Below are positions 9,401 to 15,904 of a stretch of 64,000 bases of DNA, one piece after another (within the stretch, counting starts at the first letter, position 1; each line of letters begins with the position of its first letter). A model generated the notes under the pieces. That model did no database searches, had not been told where the DNA came from, and saw only the letters and a program-made list of their open reading frames with translations. Both the position numbers and the translations under genes were made by a program. This DNA is from JBBDWK01 sp040902885 (GTDB lineage Bacteria; Acidobacteriota; Terriglobia; Bryobacterales; Bryobacteraceae), in assembly GCA_040902885.1 (NCBI GenBank), contig JBBDWK010000106.1, positions 1 to 64,000 of the forward strand, read 5' to 3'.

Positions 9401-9762
9401 AAGCCGATCTCTTCGATTGCGGCCACCTGCTTCGACGCTGCGGCTGCACCCACGCCATGCGCGGTCGCGAGCGCCTTGAGGGATGCCTCGGCCTTGGCAT
9501 TCTCAGCCGCCATCATCACGGAACCAACGGTGAACTCCTTTCCCCAGGCACGGGCACTCTTGATGGCGTCGGCGAACAAGCTTCCCGCCGTCGCGCCTTT
9601 CACCATGGCTGCCGTCATGCCGTCGATTCCCTGCGTGGCACCTTTCGCGCTTTTGGTGGCGGACGCCTCCATGCTCGACAGACTGGCGTTGACGCTCTTG
9701 ATGGACTGATTGGCTTTGTCCACCTCGACCGTGACGACCAGCTCGAGTTTGTTATCGGCCAT
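6457..9762 (-). CDS. Tail tape measure protein
   Basis: A 1101-residue protein, the longest of the phage block, as expected for the ruler that sets tail length. The N-terminus is helical (VEVDKANQSIKSVNASLSSM). A hydrophobic stretch lies near residues 285-340. A charged coiled-coil region follows (about 420-650), then glycine-rich linkers (GGSGGGGVLSGIGGILG) and a glycine/alanine-rich C-terminus (GGPLGAAIGAGIGFAAG) that could insert in the membrane during DNA entry. Its ATG lies inside the end of the frameshifted chaperone extension (11-nt overlap), the arrangement typical of siphovirus G/GT-tape measure loci. Its 3' end overlaps higA by 4 bp convergently. Confidence 0.93.
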   Translation of the reverse strand: MADNKLELVVTVEVDKANQSIKSVNASLSSMEASATKSAKGATQGIDGMTAAMVKGATAGSLFADAIKSARAWGKEFTVGSVMMAAENAKAEASLKALATAHGVGAAAASKQVAAIEEIGFEFTEAAHAVQRLIVADMDLSKAEGLAKLAKDAAAVQNVSAGEAMEGIVLAIESGASRGLRTLGLFVDFQKKTQIAELQLGRALTETEEKQIRYNAVMREGAKIQGAHAAASQTVEGQLGALRREFNNVREDIGAKFQEDLKGMIVNLRGLVGWLKDNTDGLTKFGEIALWVSGILASYALAEKIMALAKSIAALRLASLNPYALLATGVVAAGAIIYNNFKNTQEQLQARFDEMQQQALRKQLASGKTSVEELRKQGMTDDQIRELITGKQLFPGEQPFDFGGPKFTISQGGKADKEPDLEALKRAAEIRKRQAEVERESRQAAIEAGVRGQAGFAREIAEMNAQIQKWTTFTDDRGVEQRIALTGKAWQNVLDQLSNRWATFKEKLLKDNREHIAEYLKDEEEAARKRLEFETELFQRRLQYNEEIARRNFEHLERLLGVEEQRAGIDRDTRLRAVEAVDAQTLEQKVAVEQRKAAIEVDYLERVHEIKMRLFDLETSRMVLEEEANLKRLGYRADEIKARIGELSQQREDIRQANQEGTDAAIDAARQNAANRTAGMIRDHNRQVFDSFKRQAEGVFDALLTKSQSIWSAIGNSFKTALLTAIKDVVSSRVAALLMQLFTGQKVSFASGGSGGGGVLSGIGGILGVGAIPVFGASGGGPIPGGAAGGWGTPPFIPTGGGSGGVGGVASAAGTGGLFSKAGLAGSLANLKSFLGIGGSVQLAPGVATTWQAATLGQKLSSIGKSNAALMGGALLALDGLRRGGWLGVGETTAGGALIGFKYGGPLGAAIGAGIGFAAGIVRLFVKGAQEKAREKIKATYGVDISDKGLLKQIVDIAKQGFGGNLDVAIRGQQIRDLVELYAMSTGQKPTGMPGTARPLDLVQSGGSLFQSAGYANGTALPGLGGLPTLDRIGGGVASGAGGVVIQLDGPATTALLRGEAVQAIADNPRAVQGATMSAARSNSGRRQMATLQMSPGLLTS

Positions 9763-10084
9763 GGGGATTCAACTGCTCGCGGTCCAGCTTTTCGCGTTCG
9801 TCTTCGAGGATCAACATCGCGTAGAACTCATCCGCGCGAATGTCATCGAGGCCGAGGTGTATGCCCAGCTTTAACGCGGCACGGAGGTCTAAAGCGCGCC
9901 GGATGAGGAGGCCGGCCTCCGACGATTGCGCCCCATCGAGCTGGTCGAGCGGACAGTGGTCACACCGGCTGCCGTCGTCGGGCGCGTCGGGGCAGAGCGT
10001 CGGGTCGCAGAGTTCATTTCTGCGCAGGGCCCAGTGGATCAGGAATCGCAGCGAGGGCTGCTCAGGCCACGGGCCGTCTAGGAG
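9752..10084 (-). CDS. Tail assembly chaperone T-type extension, reached by -1 frameshift
   Basis: An open frame of 110 codons continues from the -1 slip site of the upstream chaperone gene to TAA at 9752. It reads LLDGPWPEQPSLRFLIHWAL, a cysteine cluster (C-x4-C ... C-x2-C around ELCDPTLC and RCDHCP) and a helical end with DEFYAMLILEDEREKL. It has no ATG, GTG or TTG for about the first 90 codons, so independent translation is unlikely. The slip would give a fusion of about 316 residues, matching the lambda gpG/gpGT logic in which the T part recruits the tail tube protein to the tape measure. The cysteine pairs could hold zinc. It overlaps the tape measure start by 11 nt. Confidence 0.85.
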   Translation of the reverse strand, partial: LLDGPWPEQPSLRFLIHWALRRNELCDPTLCPDAPDDGSRCDHCPLDQLDGAQSSEAGLLIRRALDLRAALKLGIHLGLDDIRADEFYAMLILEDEREKLDREQLNPHGR

Positions 10085-10701
10085 TTTGGGTCGTTTGGCT
10101 CCTGGAGTCCAGCGTCGAGCGCGTCGATAGCGGCCTTCACCGCGACGGCTTGGTGCATGATCGGCGCGTCTCCGGCGTAACCCTCGGTGGTCGTGATCAG
10201 CTTCTTGTAGAGCGCGCCAGCAGCCGCTAGATTGATGGTGAGTTCCTGGCGGTTGTAGGGGAGATCGAGCACTCGGGCGAAGCCACGGCGGTACTCGGTG
10301 ATGTCCTTCGCCGAGGCCATCTTCAGCAGGTGCGTCACAGTCCCGCCAAGCACGCGCAGCGTCACGCGGAAGGCGTCTCCGGCCTGCACCACGTCGTCCA
10401 CTTCGGCTTGGCTCAACTGCTCAATGATTCGGCTGGCTTCGAAGGCATCCACCTCGGGCGCGTCTTCTTCGTGTGCGTGAATCTTGGCGAGCAGCGCGCC
10501 GTCGGCATCTTCGCCGTTGGCGATAATCGTCTCGGAGACACCACGGCCCAACTGCTTAATGATCACCTTGCGCCGCCGCTGGCGCTCGGTCCATTCCTCG
10601 TCGGAGGGAAAGCGAACCCGGATGGTTTTCACACCCGCCGAGGTCCGCAACTGCAGCGCAATCGGGCGCGCCGCGTCAAATACGGGAATAGTCTGTTCCA
10701 T
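10078..10701 (-). CDS. Tail assembly chaperone (G-type, zero frame)
   Basis: A 207-residue protein between the major tail protein and the tape measure genes, the position of lambda gpG. Its sequence is acidic and helical (RQRRRKVIIKQLGRGVSETI, FEASRIIEQLSQAEVDDVV, NLAAAGALYKKLITTTEGY). It ends ...LQEPNDPNS and its last sense codons contain the slippery heptamer C CCA AAC two codons before the TAG. Most ribosomes should stop here; a fraction should shift and make the longer fusion. The role, by family logic, is to coat the tape measure and promote tail tube polymerisation. Length is longer than lambda gpG (140 residues). Confidence 0.85.
   Translation of the reverse strand: MEQTIPVFDAARPIALQLRTSAGVKTIRVRFPSDEEWTERQRRRKVIIKQLGRGVSETIIANGEDADGALLAKIHAHEEDAPEVDAFEASRIIEQLSQAEVDDVVQAGDAFRVTLRVLGGTVTHLLKMASAKDITEYRRGFARVLDLPYNRQELTINLAAAGALYKKLITTTEGYAGDAPIMHQAVAVKAAIDALDAGLQEPNDPNS
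10084..10090 (-). other. Programmed -1 ribosomal frameshift site (C CCA AAC)
   Basis: Read on the minus strand, the zero-frame codons before the stop are GAC CCA AAC TCC TAG. This contains X XXY YYZ with X=C, Y=A, Z=C, a canonical slippery heptamer. After slippage the codons CCC AAA lead into CTC CTA GAC, exactly the frame of the downstream extension. The stop codon two codons downstream limits the zero-frame product. A second CCAAAC lies 9 nt upstream but lacks the leading C and so is not a full heptamer. Confidence 0.85.
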
Positions 10702-10710
10702 TGTTTTCTC

Positions 10711-11751
10711 CTATTGACCGATGTTGTCTACGTTGCACTTCGCCACCGCCGAAACGATCCCGTTCGAGGAGTCGTACATCGGCAGGCATTCGACGGCGAC
10801 CGTCACTATTCCGTCTGTCTCCCCGACTTCGGCCATCGCGAACGAGACCTTCTGCCAGGTGATCTCCAGCGAGTTGTTCGCGTCGTAAGTAAGCAAGAGG
10901 ACGGCGGTGCCGGTGGACTGATTCTTGAGCTTGGTTAGTTCCGTGGAGCCATTCTCGAAGCGGGCCACGAACTTCAGCATGCCCTGGCGATTGGCGAACT
11001 CCAGGCGGCCGCGGATAGCGCCGCTTGTCGCATCGCCCGGCGTCTGGAAGCCCGAGCCAGGGAAGAATCCACCATCCAGACGGACGTTGTTCTTCCACGA
11101 TGTTTCCAGCGAGACGATGTTCTTGTTCGTGACGTAGTTGACACCGTTGATGGTGAGCGCGAGCGACGCCGACGGCAGGAGTTTCTCAAGTGTCGCCGCA
11201 GGCATCGTGATGCCAGACGGTTCTGTCGTCTTGCCCGCACCGACGAACTCGACGGTGAGCTTCGAGTTGGCGCGTCCCGGTCCGCTGCCAATGGAGATCG
11301 TCCAACCTTCGACGACGCAGCCGACGGCCATGCGGTCAACGACCACGCCCGCGCCGGGCCGGATCTGCTCAACGAAGGAGAAGTACGGCAGTTCGGCAGC
11401 GTCGCCGCTCGCCGGAATTAGCGGCGTGCACGTGTAGGTGAAGTTCGGAGTAGTGCCCGACTTCACCACCTTCCCGAGGCCATAGGCCATTGCCCAAGCC
11501 CCGATCTCCGAGCCGAGATACTTTTCGAGCGAGCCGTTAACGTCCCACGAGGTCTGGAACGATTGTGTCGGGAACTCGTGGCCCTTGCCGAACTCTTCGG
11601 CGTCGTTCTCAGTGTTGAGCTTTGGGTTGACGAGCGCGGCATTGAGCTTGCGCAACTGCCACATTTGCCCGCCGGTGTTGGCGGTGGCGATGTCGGTCTG
11701 CTTCTGTTTGCCGAAGCAAATCAGAACCTCTTGCAATCTAGTCGTGGACAT
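10711..11751 (-). CDS. Major tail tube protein
   Basis: A 346-residue beta-rich protein directly before the tail assembly chaperone, the standard place of the major tail protein. Blocks such as SLEKYLGSEIGAWAMAYGLG, GCVVEGWTISIGSGPGRANS and LEITWQKVSFAMAEVGETDG fit tail tube proteins of the large Myo/siphophage type with an inserted domain. The ATG at 11751 is preceded by an AGAGGTGAC ribosome-binding site. The start overlaps the end of a small upstream gene by 14 nt. It would polymerise into rings around the tape measure. Confidence 0.82.
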   Translation of the reverse strand: MSTTRLQEVLICFGKQKQTDIATANTGGQMWQLRKLNAALVNPKLNTENDAEEFGKGHEFPTQSFQTSWDVNGSLEKYLGSEIGAWAMAYGLGKVVKSGTTPNFTYTCTPLIPASGDAAELPYFSFVEQIRPGAGVVVDRMAVGCVVEGWTISIGSGPGRANSKLTVEFVGAGKTTEPSGITMPAATLEKLLPSASLALTINGVNYVTNKNIVSLETSWKNNVRLDGGFFPGSGFQTPGDATSGAIRGRLEFANRQGMLKFVARFENGSTELTKLKNQSTGTAVLLLTYDANNSLEITWQKVSFAMAEVGETDGIVTVAVECLPMYDSSNGIVSAVAKCNVDNIGQ

Positions 11752-11899
11752 GTTTTGTCACCTCTTCGCCGCGCTTCGGCGGTTCGCATTGCGTCCACCC
11801 GGCCAGCATGAGTGGCACCAGGATTTCGGGCGTCGCTTCTACCTCTTTCGGTTCGCCCAAACCGAAGGGCGGCTTCATATACACGCGGTCGCTATTCAT
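11738..11899 (-). CDS. Small phage protein (53 aa) between tail terminator and tube genes
   Basis: A short gene, MNSDRVYMKPPFGLGEPKEV..., of 53 codons fills the gap between two tail genes. Its ATG overlaps the end of the upstream gene (GATGAATAG) and its stop lies 14 nt inside the tail tube gene, so it is packed as in a translationally coupled operon. The sequence ends LMLAGWTQCEPPKRGEE... Proteins of this length with a VYMKPPFG-like start and a central A-W motif are common in phage structural clusters, but I cannot name the function. It is too short for most gene finders with a high cutoff. Confidence 0.75.
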   Translation of the reverse strand: MNSDRVYMKPPFGLGEPKEVEATPEILVPLMLAGWTQCEPPKRGEEVTKHVHD

Positions 11900-12359
11900 C
11901 GCCGATCTCCGTGAACGTAATCGGAACCTCGAAGTAATCCAGGCCCTCCGCGTCGGTCTGCCGCTGAATCGACGGCAGGTCCATCGGATAGCAGGAGGGA
12001 TGAACGGTGGCGTTTTCGAGCACGACGCCCGTCGCGGTCGGAATCCCCTTGGTGATCAACCGGAAGAGCCGGTAGTACGCGGTCCCTGCGCTCGCCTCTT
12101 CTTTGGCGCGCAGGAAGAGCGTGATCTGGTGCTTCCACACATCGACGCCACCGAACGAGCCGGGCTGCGTGCCCTGCCAGACGACCATGATCGACGGCGA
12201 CGCCATCTGGTGCAGAGCGTGAGCGAGGCTCACGTTCTTCGGATACGAGTCGTGGTAGGCGTAGATGCGAGTCGCATCGTTGCCCACCTCGGTAACCAGG
12301 GCGGGCACATCGCGCAGCATCGTGACCAGGTTGTTGACGATCTCAGAAGCGTCGATCAT
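11892..12359 (-). CDS. Probable tail terminator/completion protein
   Basis: A 155-residue protein placed between the neck protein and the tail tube genes, where the tail terminator normally lies. The sequence starts MIDASEIVNNLVTMLRDVPA and has the alternating helix and strand pattern of tail terminators (KHQITLFLRAKEEASAGTAYYRLFRLI). It overlaps the upstream gene by 4 nt (12356-12359) and the downstream small gene by 8 nt. Assignment rests on position and general character, not on a specific motif. Confidence 0.6.
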   Translation of the reverse strand: MIDASEIVNNLVTMLRDVPALVTEVGNDATRIYAYHDSYPKNVSLAHALHQMASPSIMVVWQGTQPGSFGGVDVWKHQITLFLRAKEEASAGTAYYRLFRLITKGIPTATGVVLENATVHPSCYPMDLPSIQRQTDAEGLDYFEVPITFTEIGDE

Positions 12360-12811
12360 AGTTGCTTACCGCCGAGGGACTTCTCCACTAAGAGCCGCGC
12401 CTTCGACTCCTGGAGAATGCGATTCATGGCGTCGAGCACGGCGTTCCTATTCCTCGGCGAGAACGTGATCCACGGCTCGATCTTGTTGGTGATCCACGCC
12501 TTGATCCGGTCCTTCCGGGTCGATGTGCTGGCTTTCGCTTTGTTCTCGCTCACCGTCCGCACCTGGAAGTTGCGAAGCATGTCGCCGGTGAGCATCAGGT
12601 TCCGGCGGTTGCCCTTCCCGATCTTGGTTTTCCAGATGGCGTATCGCTTGGTGAGGGGCTTCGCGGTCGAGTCGGTCGGACCCTGCGCCGCTGCCAAGCG
12701 ATTTTTCACCGCCGCAACGCCGACGTTCCCGACCTTGAACATCTGGGTCTGTCGGAAGCTCAGCCGGTCCAGCCGGATTTGTTTTTTCTGATACACACGA
12801 ACGGATGGCAT
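12356..12811 (-). CDS. Head-tail neck protein (HK97 gp10 / virion morphogenesis-like)
   Basis: A 151-residue basic protein. The block YAIWKTKIGKGNRRNLMLTG followed by DMLRNFQV is like phage virion morphogenesis (P2 gpS/HK97 gp10-type) proteins, where RNLMLTGDMLR is close to the usual 'L.lTG.L..s' motif. The C-terminus has SPRNRNAVLDAMNRILQES. It would act at the head-tail joint or in tail completion. It follows the joining protein gene by 6 nt and overlaps the next gene by 4 nt. Confidence 0.65.
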   Translation of the reverse strand: MPSVRVYQKKQIRLDRLSFRQTQMFKVGNVGVAAVKNRLAAAQGPTDSTAKPLTKRYAIWKTKIGKGNRRNLMLTGDMLRNFQVRTVSENKAKASTSTRKDRIKAWITNKIEPWITFSPRNRNAVLDAMNRILQESKARLLVEKSLGGKQL

Positions 12812-12817
12812 GCTGGC

Positions 12818-13111
12818 CTAACCATGCTTCTTGAGTGAGAGCAAACCTGCGCCCGCAGGATCGATCTCGACATCGAACACGGTGTACGCCGTGCCGTTGA
12901 CCGTAGCGAAGTCGCCTTTATCCGGCCGCGATGGGAAGGCGGCGAGATCGACGAACAAGCGAGCGTACACTCCGTCCTGGCGGCGCTCCTCCTCTGAATC
13001 CTTCTGCAAGATGCCGGTGATCGCAAACGGCGCACCAGCTCCCTGTTGGTAAGAGACTGAGGTCCCGAAGGTTTTGAGGCACGCCGCGTTGAGCGCGGAG
13101 AATGATGACAT
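12818..13111 (-). CDS. Head-tail joining protein
   Basis: A 97-residue protein starting at ATG 13111, chosen over an upstream GTG at 13138 because TGATG links it to the stop of the preceding gene. The sequence (CLKTFGTSVSYQQG, FAITGILQKDSEE, FATVNGTAYTVFDVEIDPAG) fits the small beta-barrel joiners of the lambda gpFII/phage_H_T_join type, which seal the connector to the tail. Its place in the connector cluster supports this. Confidence 0.65.
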   Translation of the reverse strand: MSSFSALNAACLKTFGTSVSYQQGAGAPFAITGILQKDSEEERRQDGVYARLFVDLAAFPSRPDKGDFATVNGTAYTVFDVEIDPAGAGLLSLKKHG

Positions 13112-13671
13112 CACGCTTTCCGGGTGTACTCCAGCCACGCAGCATAAACGTAAGCGTCGTTGGAGGCGGTCGCATGCGCGCCGGGCTTGAGGCCGATGGT
13201 CAGGAACTTCGGATAGGCGCCTACATCGGTGCCGGCCAGCGCAACCGTGAGCTTCTGCAGCGCGGTACTGAGAGCAGCAGTGTCACCGCCCATGTTCGTG
13301 TCGCCCACGCCCTCCCACGCCGACACAGTGATGACCGGCGCATCCACCGAACCGGCTTTCATGGCTGCCAGGATGTTCACCACGATGGGCTGGGCATCGT
13401 CCAGATCCGGGGGATACGCGACCGGCGGCATCTGGATCTCGATCACCGAGGCAGAGGCCCAGGACAGACGCAACGACTTGTCCGTTGCGCCGTTAGTCCG
13501 TTCGAGGATGGGGTCCGTGTCCTTGGCCGCAGTGCCGCCATCTGTTGCGCCCTTCACGCCGATATCGTTGGAGGCGATGATTCGCGTCTCCGTGATCGGG
13601 AGTTGAATCACTCCCTTTTTCAAGTTCCCCGACGGCGAGATGTCAGAGATCGTCAAGACTTGCTTCGCCAT
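13111..13671 (-). CDS. Phage structural protein of unknown role (connector region)
   Basis: A 186-residue protein, MAKQVLTISDISPSGNLKKG..., with a good AGGAG-type site 9 nt before its ATG. It is beta-rich with repeated short strands (SASVIEIQMPPVAYPPD, APVITVSAWEGVGDTNMGG). It starts 19 nt inside the preceding gene. It may be a minor head or neck protein. I recognise no family motif. Confidence 0.6.
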   Translation of the reverse strand: MAKQVLTISDISPSGNLKKGVIQLPITETRIIASNDIGVKGATDGGTAAKDTDPILERTNGATDKSLRLSWASASVIEIQMPPVAYPPDLDDAQPIVVNILAAMKAGSVDAPVITVSAWEGVGDTNMGGDTAALSTALQKLTVALAGTDVGAYPKFLTIGLKPGAHATASNDAYVYAAWLEYTRKA

Positions 13672-13928
13672 TTTGCATCTCCTTTGCCGGCAGTACCGGC
13701 AGGTTTGGTTTTGACGGAAGAAACACTGGGTTGATCGACCATGGTGATCCTCCGCAGCTCATACAACTGCCGCAGCAGTCGCAGGTATGCGCGCGCCGCT
13801 CCCGGTTCCACCGGAGCGGGCGGCATCGCCTCCCCCGGTTTCATGGGGACACCGTTAAGCACCGGCAGGCGCGCGGTAACGAGAAATCGGGCTGAAGGGT
13901 CAAACTTCGGCAGTGATTTATAACCCAT
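13653..13928 (-). CDS. Small phage protein downstream of the capsid gene
   Basis: A 91-residue protein starting at ATG 13928 with an AGGAGC site upstream; longer in-frame openings reach into the capsid gene and are ignored. The sequence MGYKSLPKFDPSARFLVTAR with a helical block ARAYLRLLRQLYELRRITMV and a basic tail resembles small head-associated proteins between the capsid and connector genes. Function unknown. Confidence 0.6.
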   Translation of the reverse strand: MGYKSLPKFDPSARFLVTARLPVLNGVPMKPGEAMPPAPVEPGAARAYLRLLRQLYELRRITMVDQPSVSSVKTKPAGTAGKGDAKWRSKS

Positions 13929-13941
13929 CGAGCAAGCTCCT

Positions 13942-14931
13942 CTATGCAATCGCGCTGGTGAAGAAGTATCCGAGTTCCGGAGCGATGAGCTTGGAGTCGA
14001 ATGCCATCTCGATCTCGACAATGTCGCTGGCGATGATCTCCCAGCGGTACCGCTTGATTCGGTTGCCTTCGTTCCCAGCGCCGAGGTAGCCGGTCCAGGA
14101 GAAGGTATATGCAGCGGACGGCGTGAGCAGGCCGGGGCTGGGCGCGACGTTGCAGAGCAGTGCGCTCTTGGCACCGATGAACGAGTGCGCTGCGGTCTGA
14201 CCTTCAGCCGCCGTGTTCTCGATGCTGCCCATCACGAGGATGCGGTCCAGTTCAAGAATCGCGGCCAGTGCCTCGCGGCTCACCGTGGCAGGGCGGCCCG
14301 CCGTCTGGCCGTACTTCACGCGGTCCACCAGATCCGGATGGTCGATGAGCTTCAACCACACAGGCTCCGACAGGACCAGCGTGTTGGCGGGATAGCCGGT
14401 AGCCTGCTTGATGGCCAGTTTGCCAGCACGAACATCCTCGATGGGGGTCGAAGCACCATCGTTCCACTGAAGGAACTGGCCCGCGCCGGGCGCGGCCGCG
14501 ACGCCTGTCATGTCGGTGTTCCACTTGCCCGTTGTGAACAGGTTGGCCGCGAAGATCTTCTCGCGCCGGATCAGCGCCTGCTGCGAGAGGAACTCGACCG
14601 CATCGCGGTCCATGTTCAGGACCGCGTCGGCGTTCCCGCGCAACTGATCGGGAATCGGCTTGGCCTCGGCCCACACGTCGGCGAAGTAGGTCGGCGTGTT
14701 GTCGAGGCGGTAACCAACGCTGGCGGCCGGAGTGCCAGGTGCGCGGCGTTGCATTTGATCGCGGAAGAAATCTCCGCGATTGTAGACGTAGTAACGGTCG
14801 CTCTGCTTGGTCACCGGGATGACAGGGCAGACTTGCGCGGCCACGAATTCCGTCTGGTTCTGGAGATACGCGATGCTGATTTGGGTCAGCGGCGTATTGA
14901 CGTGGACGTCACCGGGAGTCGGCGTATACAT
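13942..14931 (-). CDS. Major capsid protein
   Basis: A 329-residue protein in the major capsid position, just after the decoration gene. Blocks such as YYVYNRGDFFRDQMQRRAPG, FLSQQALIRREKIFAANLFT and VLSEPVWLKLIDHPDLVDRV, and the C-terminal WEIIASDIVEIEMAFDSKLI, fit HK97-fold capsid proteins of the gpE type, which lack a cleaved delta domain; a separate scaffold is supplied by the nested gene upstream. The ATG has a GGAGC site upstream. Confidence 0.85.
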   Translation of the reverse strand: MYTPTPGDVHVNTPLTQISIAYLQNQTEFVAAQVCPVIPVTKQSDRYYVYNRGDFFRDQMQRRAPGTPAASVGYRLDNTPTYFADVWAEAKPIPDQLRGNADAVLNMDRDAVEFLSQQALIRREKIFAANLFTTGKWNTDMTGVAAAPGAGQFLQWNDGASTPIEDVRAGKLAIKQATGYPANTLVLSEPVWLKLIDHPDLVDRVKYGQTAGRPATVSREALAAILELDRILVMGSIENTAAEGQTAAHSFIGAKSALLCNVAPSPGLLTPSAAYTFSWTGYLGAGNEGNRIKRYRWEIIASDIVEIEMAFDSKLIAPELGYFFTSAIA

Positions 14932-14961
14932 GGTTGTTCATTGCTCCTTTGTGGTTTTTTG

Positions 14962-14987
14962 CGGGCACAAAAAAAGCCCTGTGCCCG
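14962..14987. other. Stem-loop between decoration and capsid genes
   Basis: An 8-bp perfect inverted repeat (CGGGCACA / TGTGCCCG) with a 10-nt loop lies 30 nt before the capsid start. On the minus strand it is followed by an A-rich, not T-rich, stretch, so it is not an intrinsic terminator for the late operon. It may protect or process the mRNA and raise capsid expression relative to upstream genes; that is inference. Confidence 0.4.
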
Positions 14988-15031
14988 AAGGCCAGAGCTT
15001 CTTCAACTGCCCGGTTTTGAATTGCCCGCTT

Positions 15032-15397
15032 CTACCGCTGCAGAATCAGCAGTGCCGGGACGATGTCGCCCGCCGCGCCCGCTGCTGCGAGTGCCTTCGC
15101 GACGATCTTGCCCGAGGACTGGGTGATCACCTTCCCATTGCCATCCACTTCGAGCAGCGCGCCATTCGCGAAAGACGCGCCTGCCATCACTCGCGCGACT
15201 TGACCGGGGAAGGATGCCAGCCCGCAGGGACGACCCTGCGCACTGGGACCGAGTGCGATAACGCCATCCGACGCGAGGCCCGCGCCGGTCACCGCCACCT
15301 GCCCGCTGGCGTTGATCGTCCCGAACAGAAACTGCTTCGTGGACAGGTCGGCGCTAGCCGGGACCGAGATCGTTTGCAAATTGACTTCGAAAGCCAT
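15032..15397 (-). CDS. Capsid decoration protein (DUF2190-like)
   Basis: A 121-residue small-residue-rich, beta-rich protein, MAFEVNLQTISVPASADLST, with repeats of G/A/S and short strands (GQVARVMAGASFANGALLEV). This is the character of capsid cement or decoration proteins that precede gpE-type capsid genes. It follows the protease/scaffold gene by 39 nt and has a GGAGC site before the ATG. Confidence 0.75.
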   Translation of the reverse strand: MAFEVNLQTISVPASADLSTKQFLFGTINASGQVAVTGAGLASDGVIALGPSAQGRPCGLASFPGQVARVMAGASFANGALLEVDGNGKVITQSSGKIVAKALAAAGAAGDIVPALLILQR

Positions 15398-15436
15398 AAT
15401 CGATTGCTCCTTTTTCGGTTGGATTGGCTCGCTTCT

Positions 15437-15904
15437 CTAGTTCGCCCGCACCTGGGAGGACTTCTCAGCGAGGTACTGCTGGTAAAGCTCGGGGTGGAGC
15501 TTCATCGCCTCCACGTACGCCTGTGCGAACGGGATGTTGCGGCTGGCGGCGAGTTGCTGCGCGGCGGCGTTCAACTGCGCTTCCGCACCGGTGGGGCTGC
15601 CCTGAACATGCGATTGCACCGCCGTTCGCTGCGACTCCTGGGCTTTGAGCGCAAGCAAGTGCTCGCGGACCTGCGCCACCGTCTTCTTGCTTGCGATCAA
15701 TTCCGCGACCAGTTCGGGATGGCCGGAGAGAGTGCAGAGCACCGCGATCTCTTCATACTCCGCGCGCAACCTGGTTTCGATTGCGGCGGCGTCAACCACC
15801 GGCAGGGCGGCGGCGGGAGCAGGCGCTTCCGGGAGTTTCACTTCGGCGGGCACCAACGGTGCAGCGGAGGCGTCTGCCGTTTTCTTTTCGACTTGCTGAC
15901 TCAT
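15437..15904 (-). CDS. Scaffold protein, in-frame nested start within the protease gene
   Basis: An internal ATG at 15904 (MSQQVEKKTADASAAPLVPA) is preceded by GAAAGGAGAAATAACA, a strong ribosome-binding site 8 nt upstream of the ATG. It would give a 155-residue protein, mostly helical with an Ala/Pro linker, made in excess over the full protease, exactly like lambda Nu3 inside gene C. The break falls where the protease fold ends. Confidence comes from the site strength and the gene family; protein data are absent. Confidence 0.75.
   Translation of the reverse strand: MSQQVEKKTADASAAPLVPAEVKLPEAPAPAAALPVVDAAAIETRLRAEYEEIAVLCTLSGHPELVAELIASKKTVAQVREHLLALKAQESQRTAVQSHVQGSPTGAEAQLNAAAQQLAASRNIPFAQAYVEAMKLHPELYQQYLAEKSSQVRAN

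Noticed and set aside
14962..14987. Intrinsic terminator before the capsid gene
   Set aside because: The stem is good but no T run follows on the transcribed strand, and the capsid gene must be read through.
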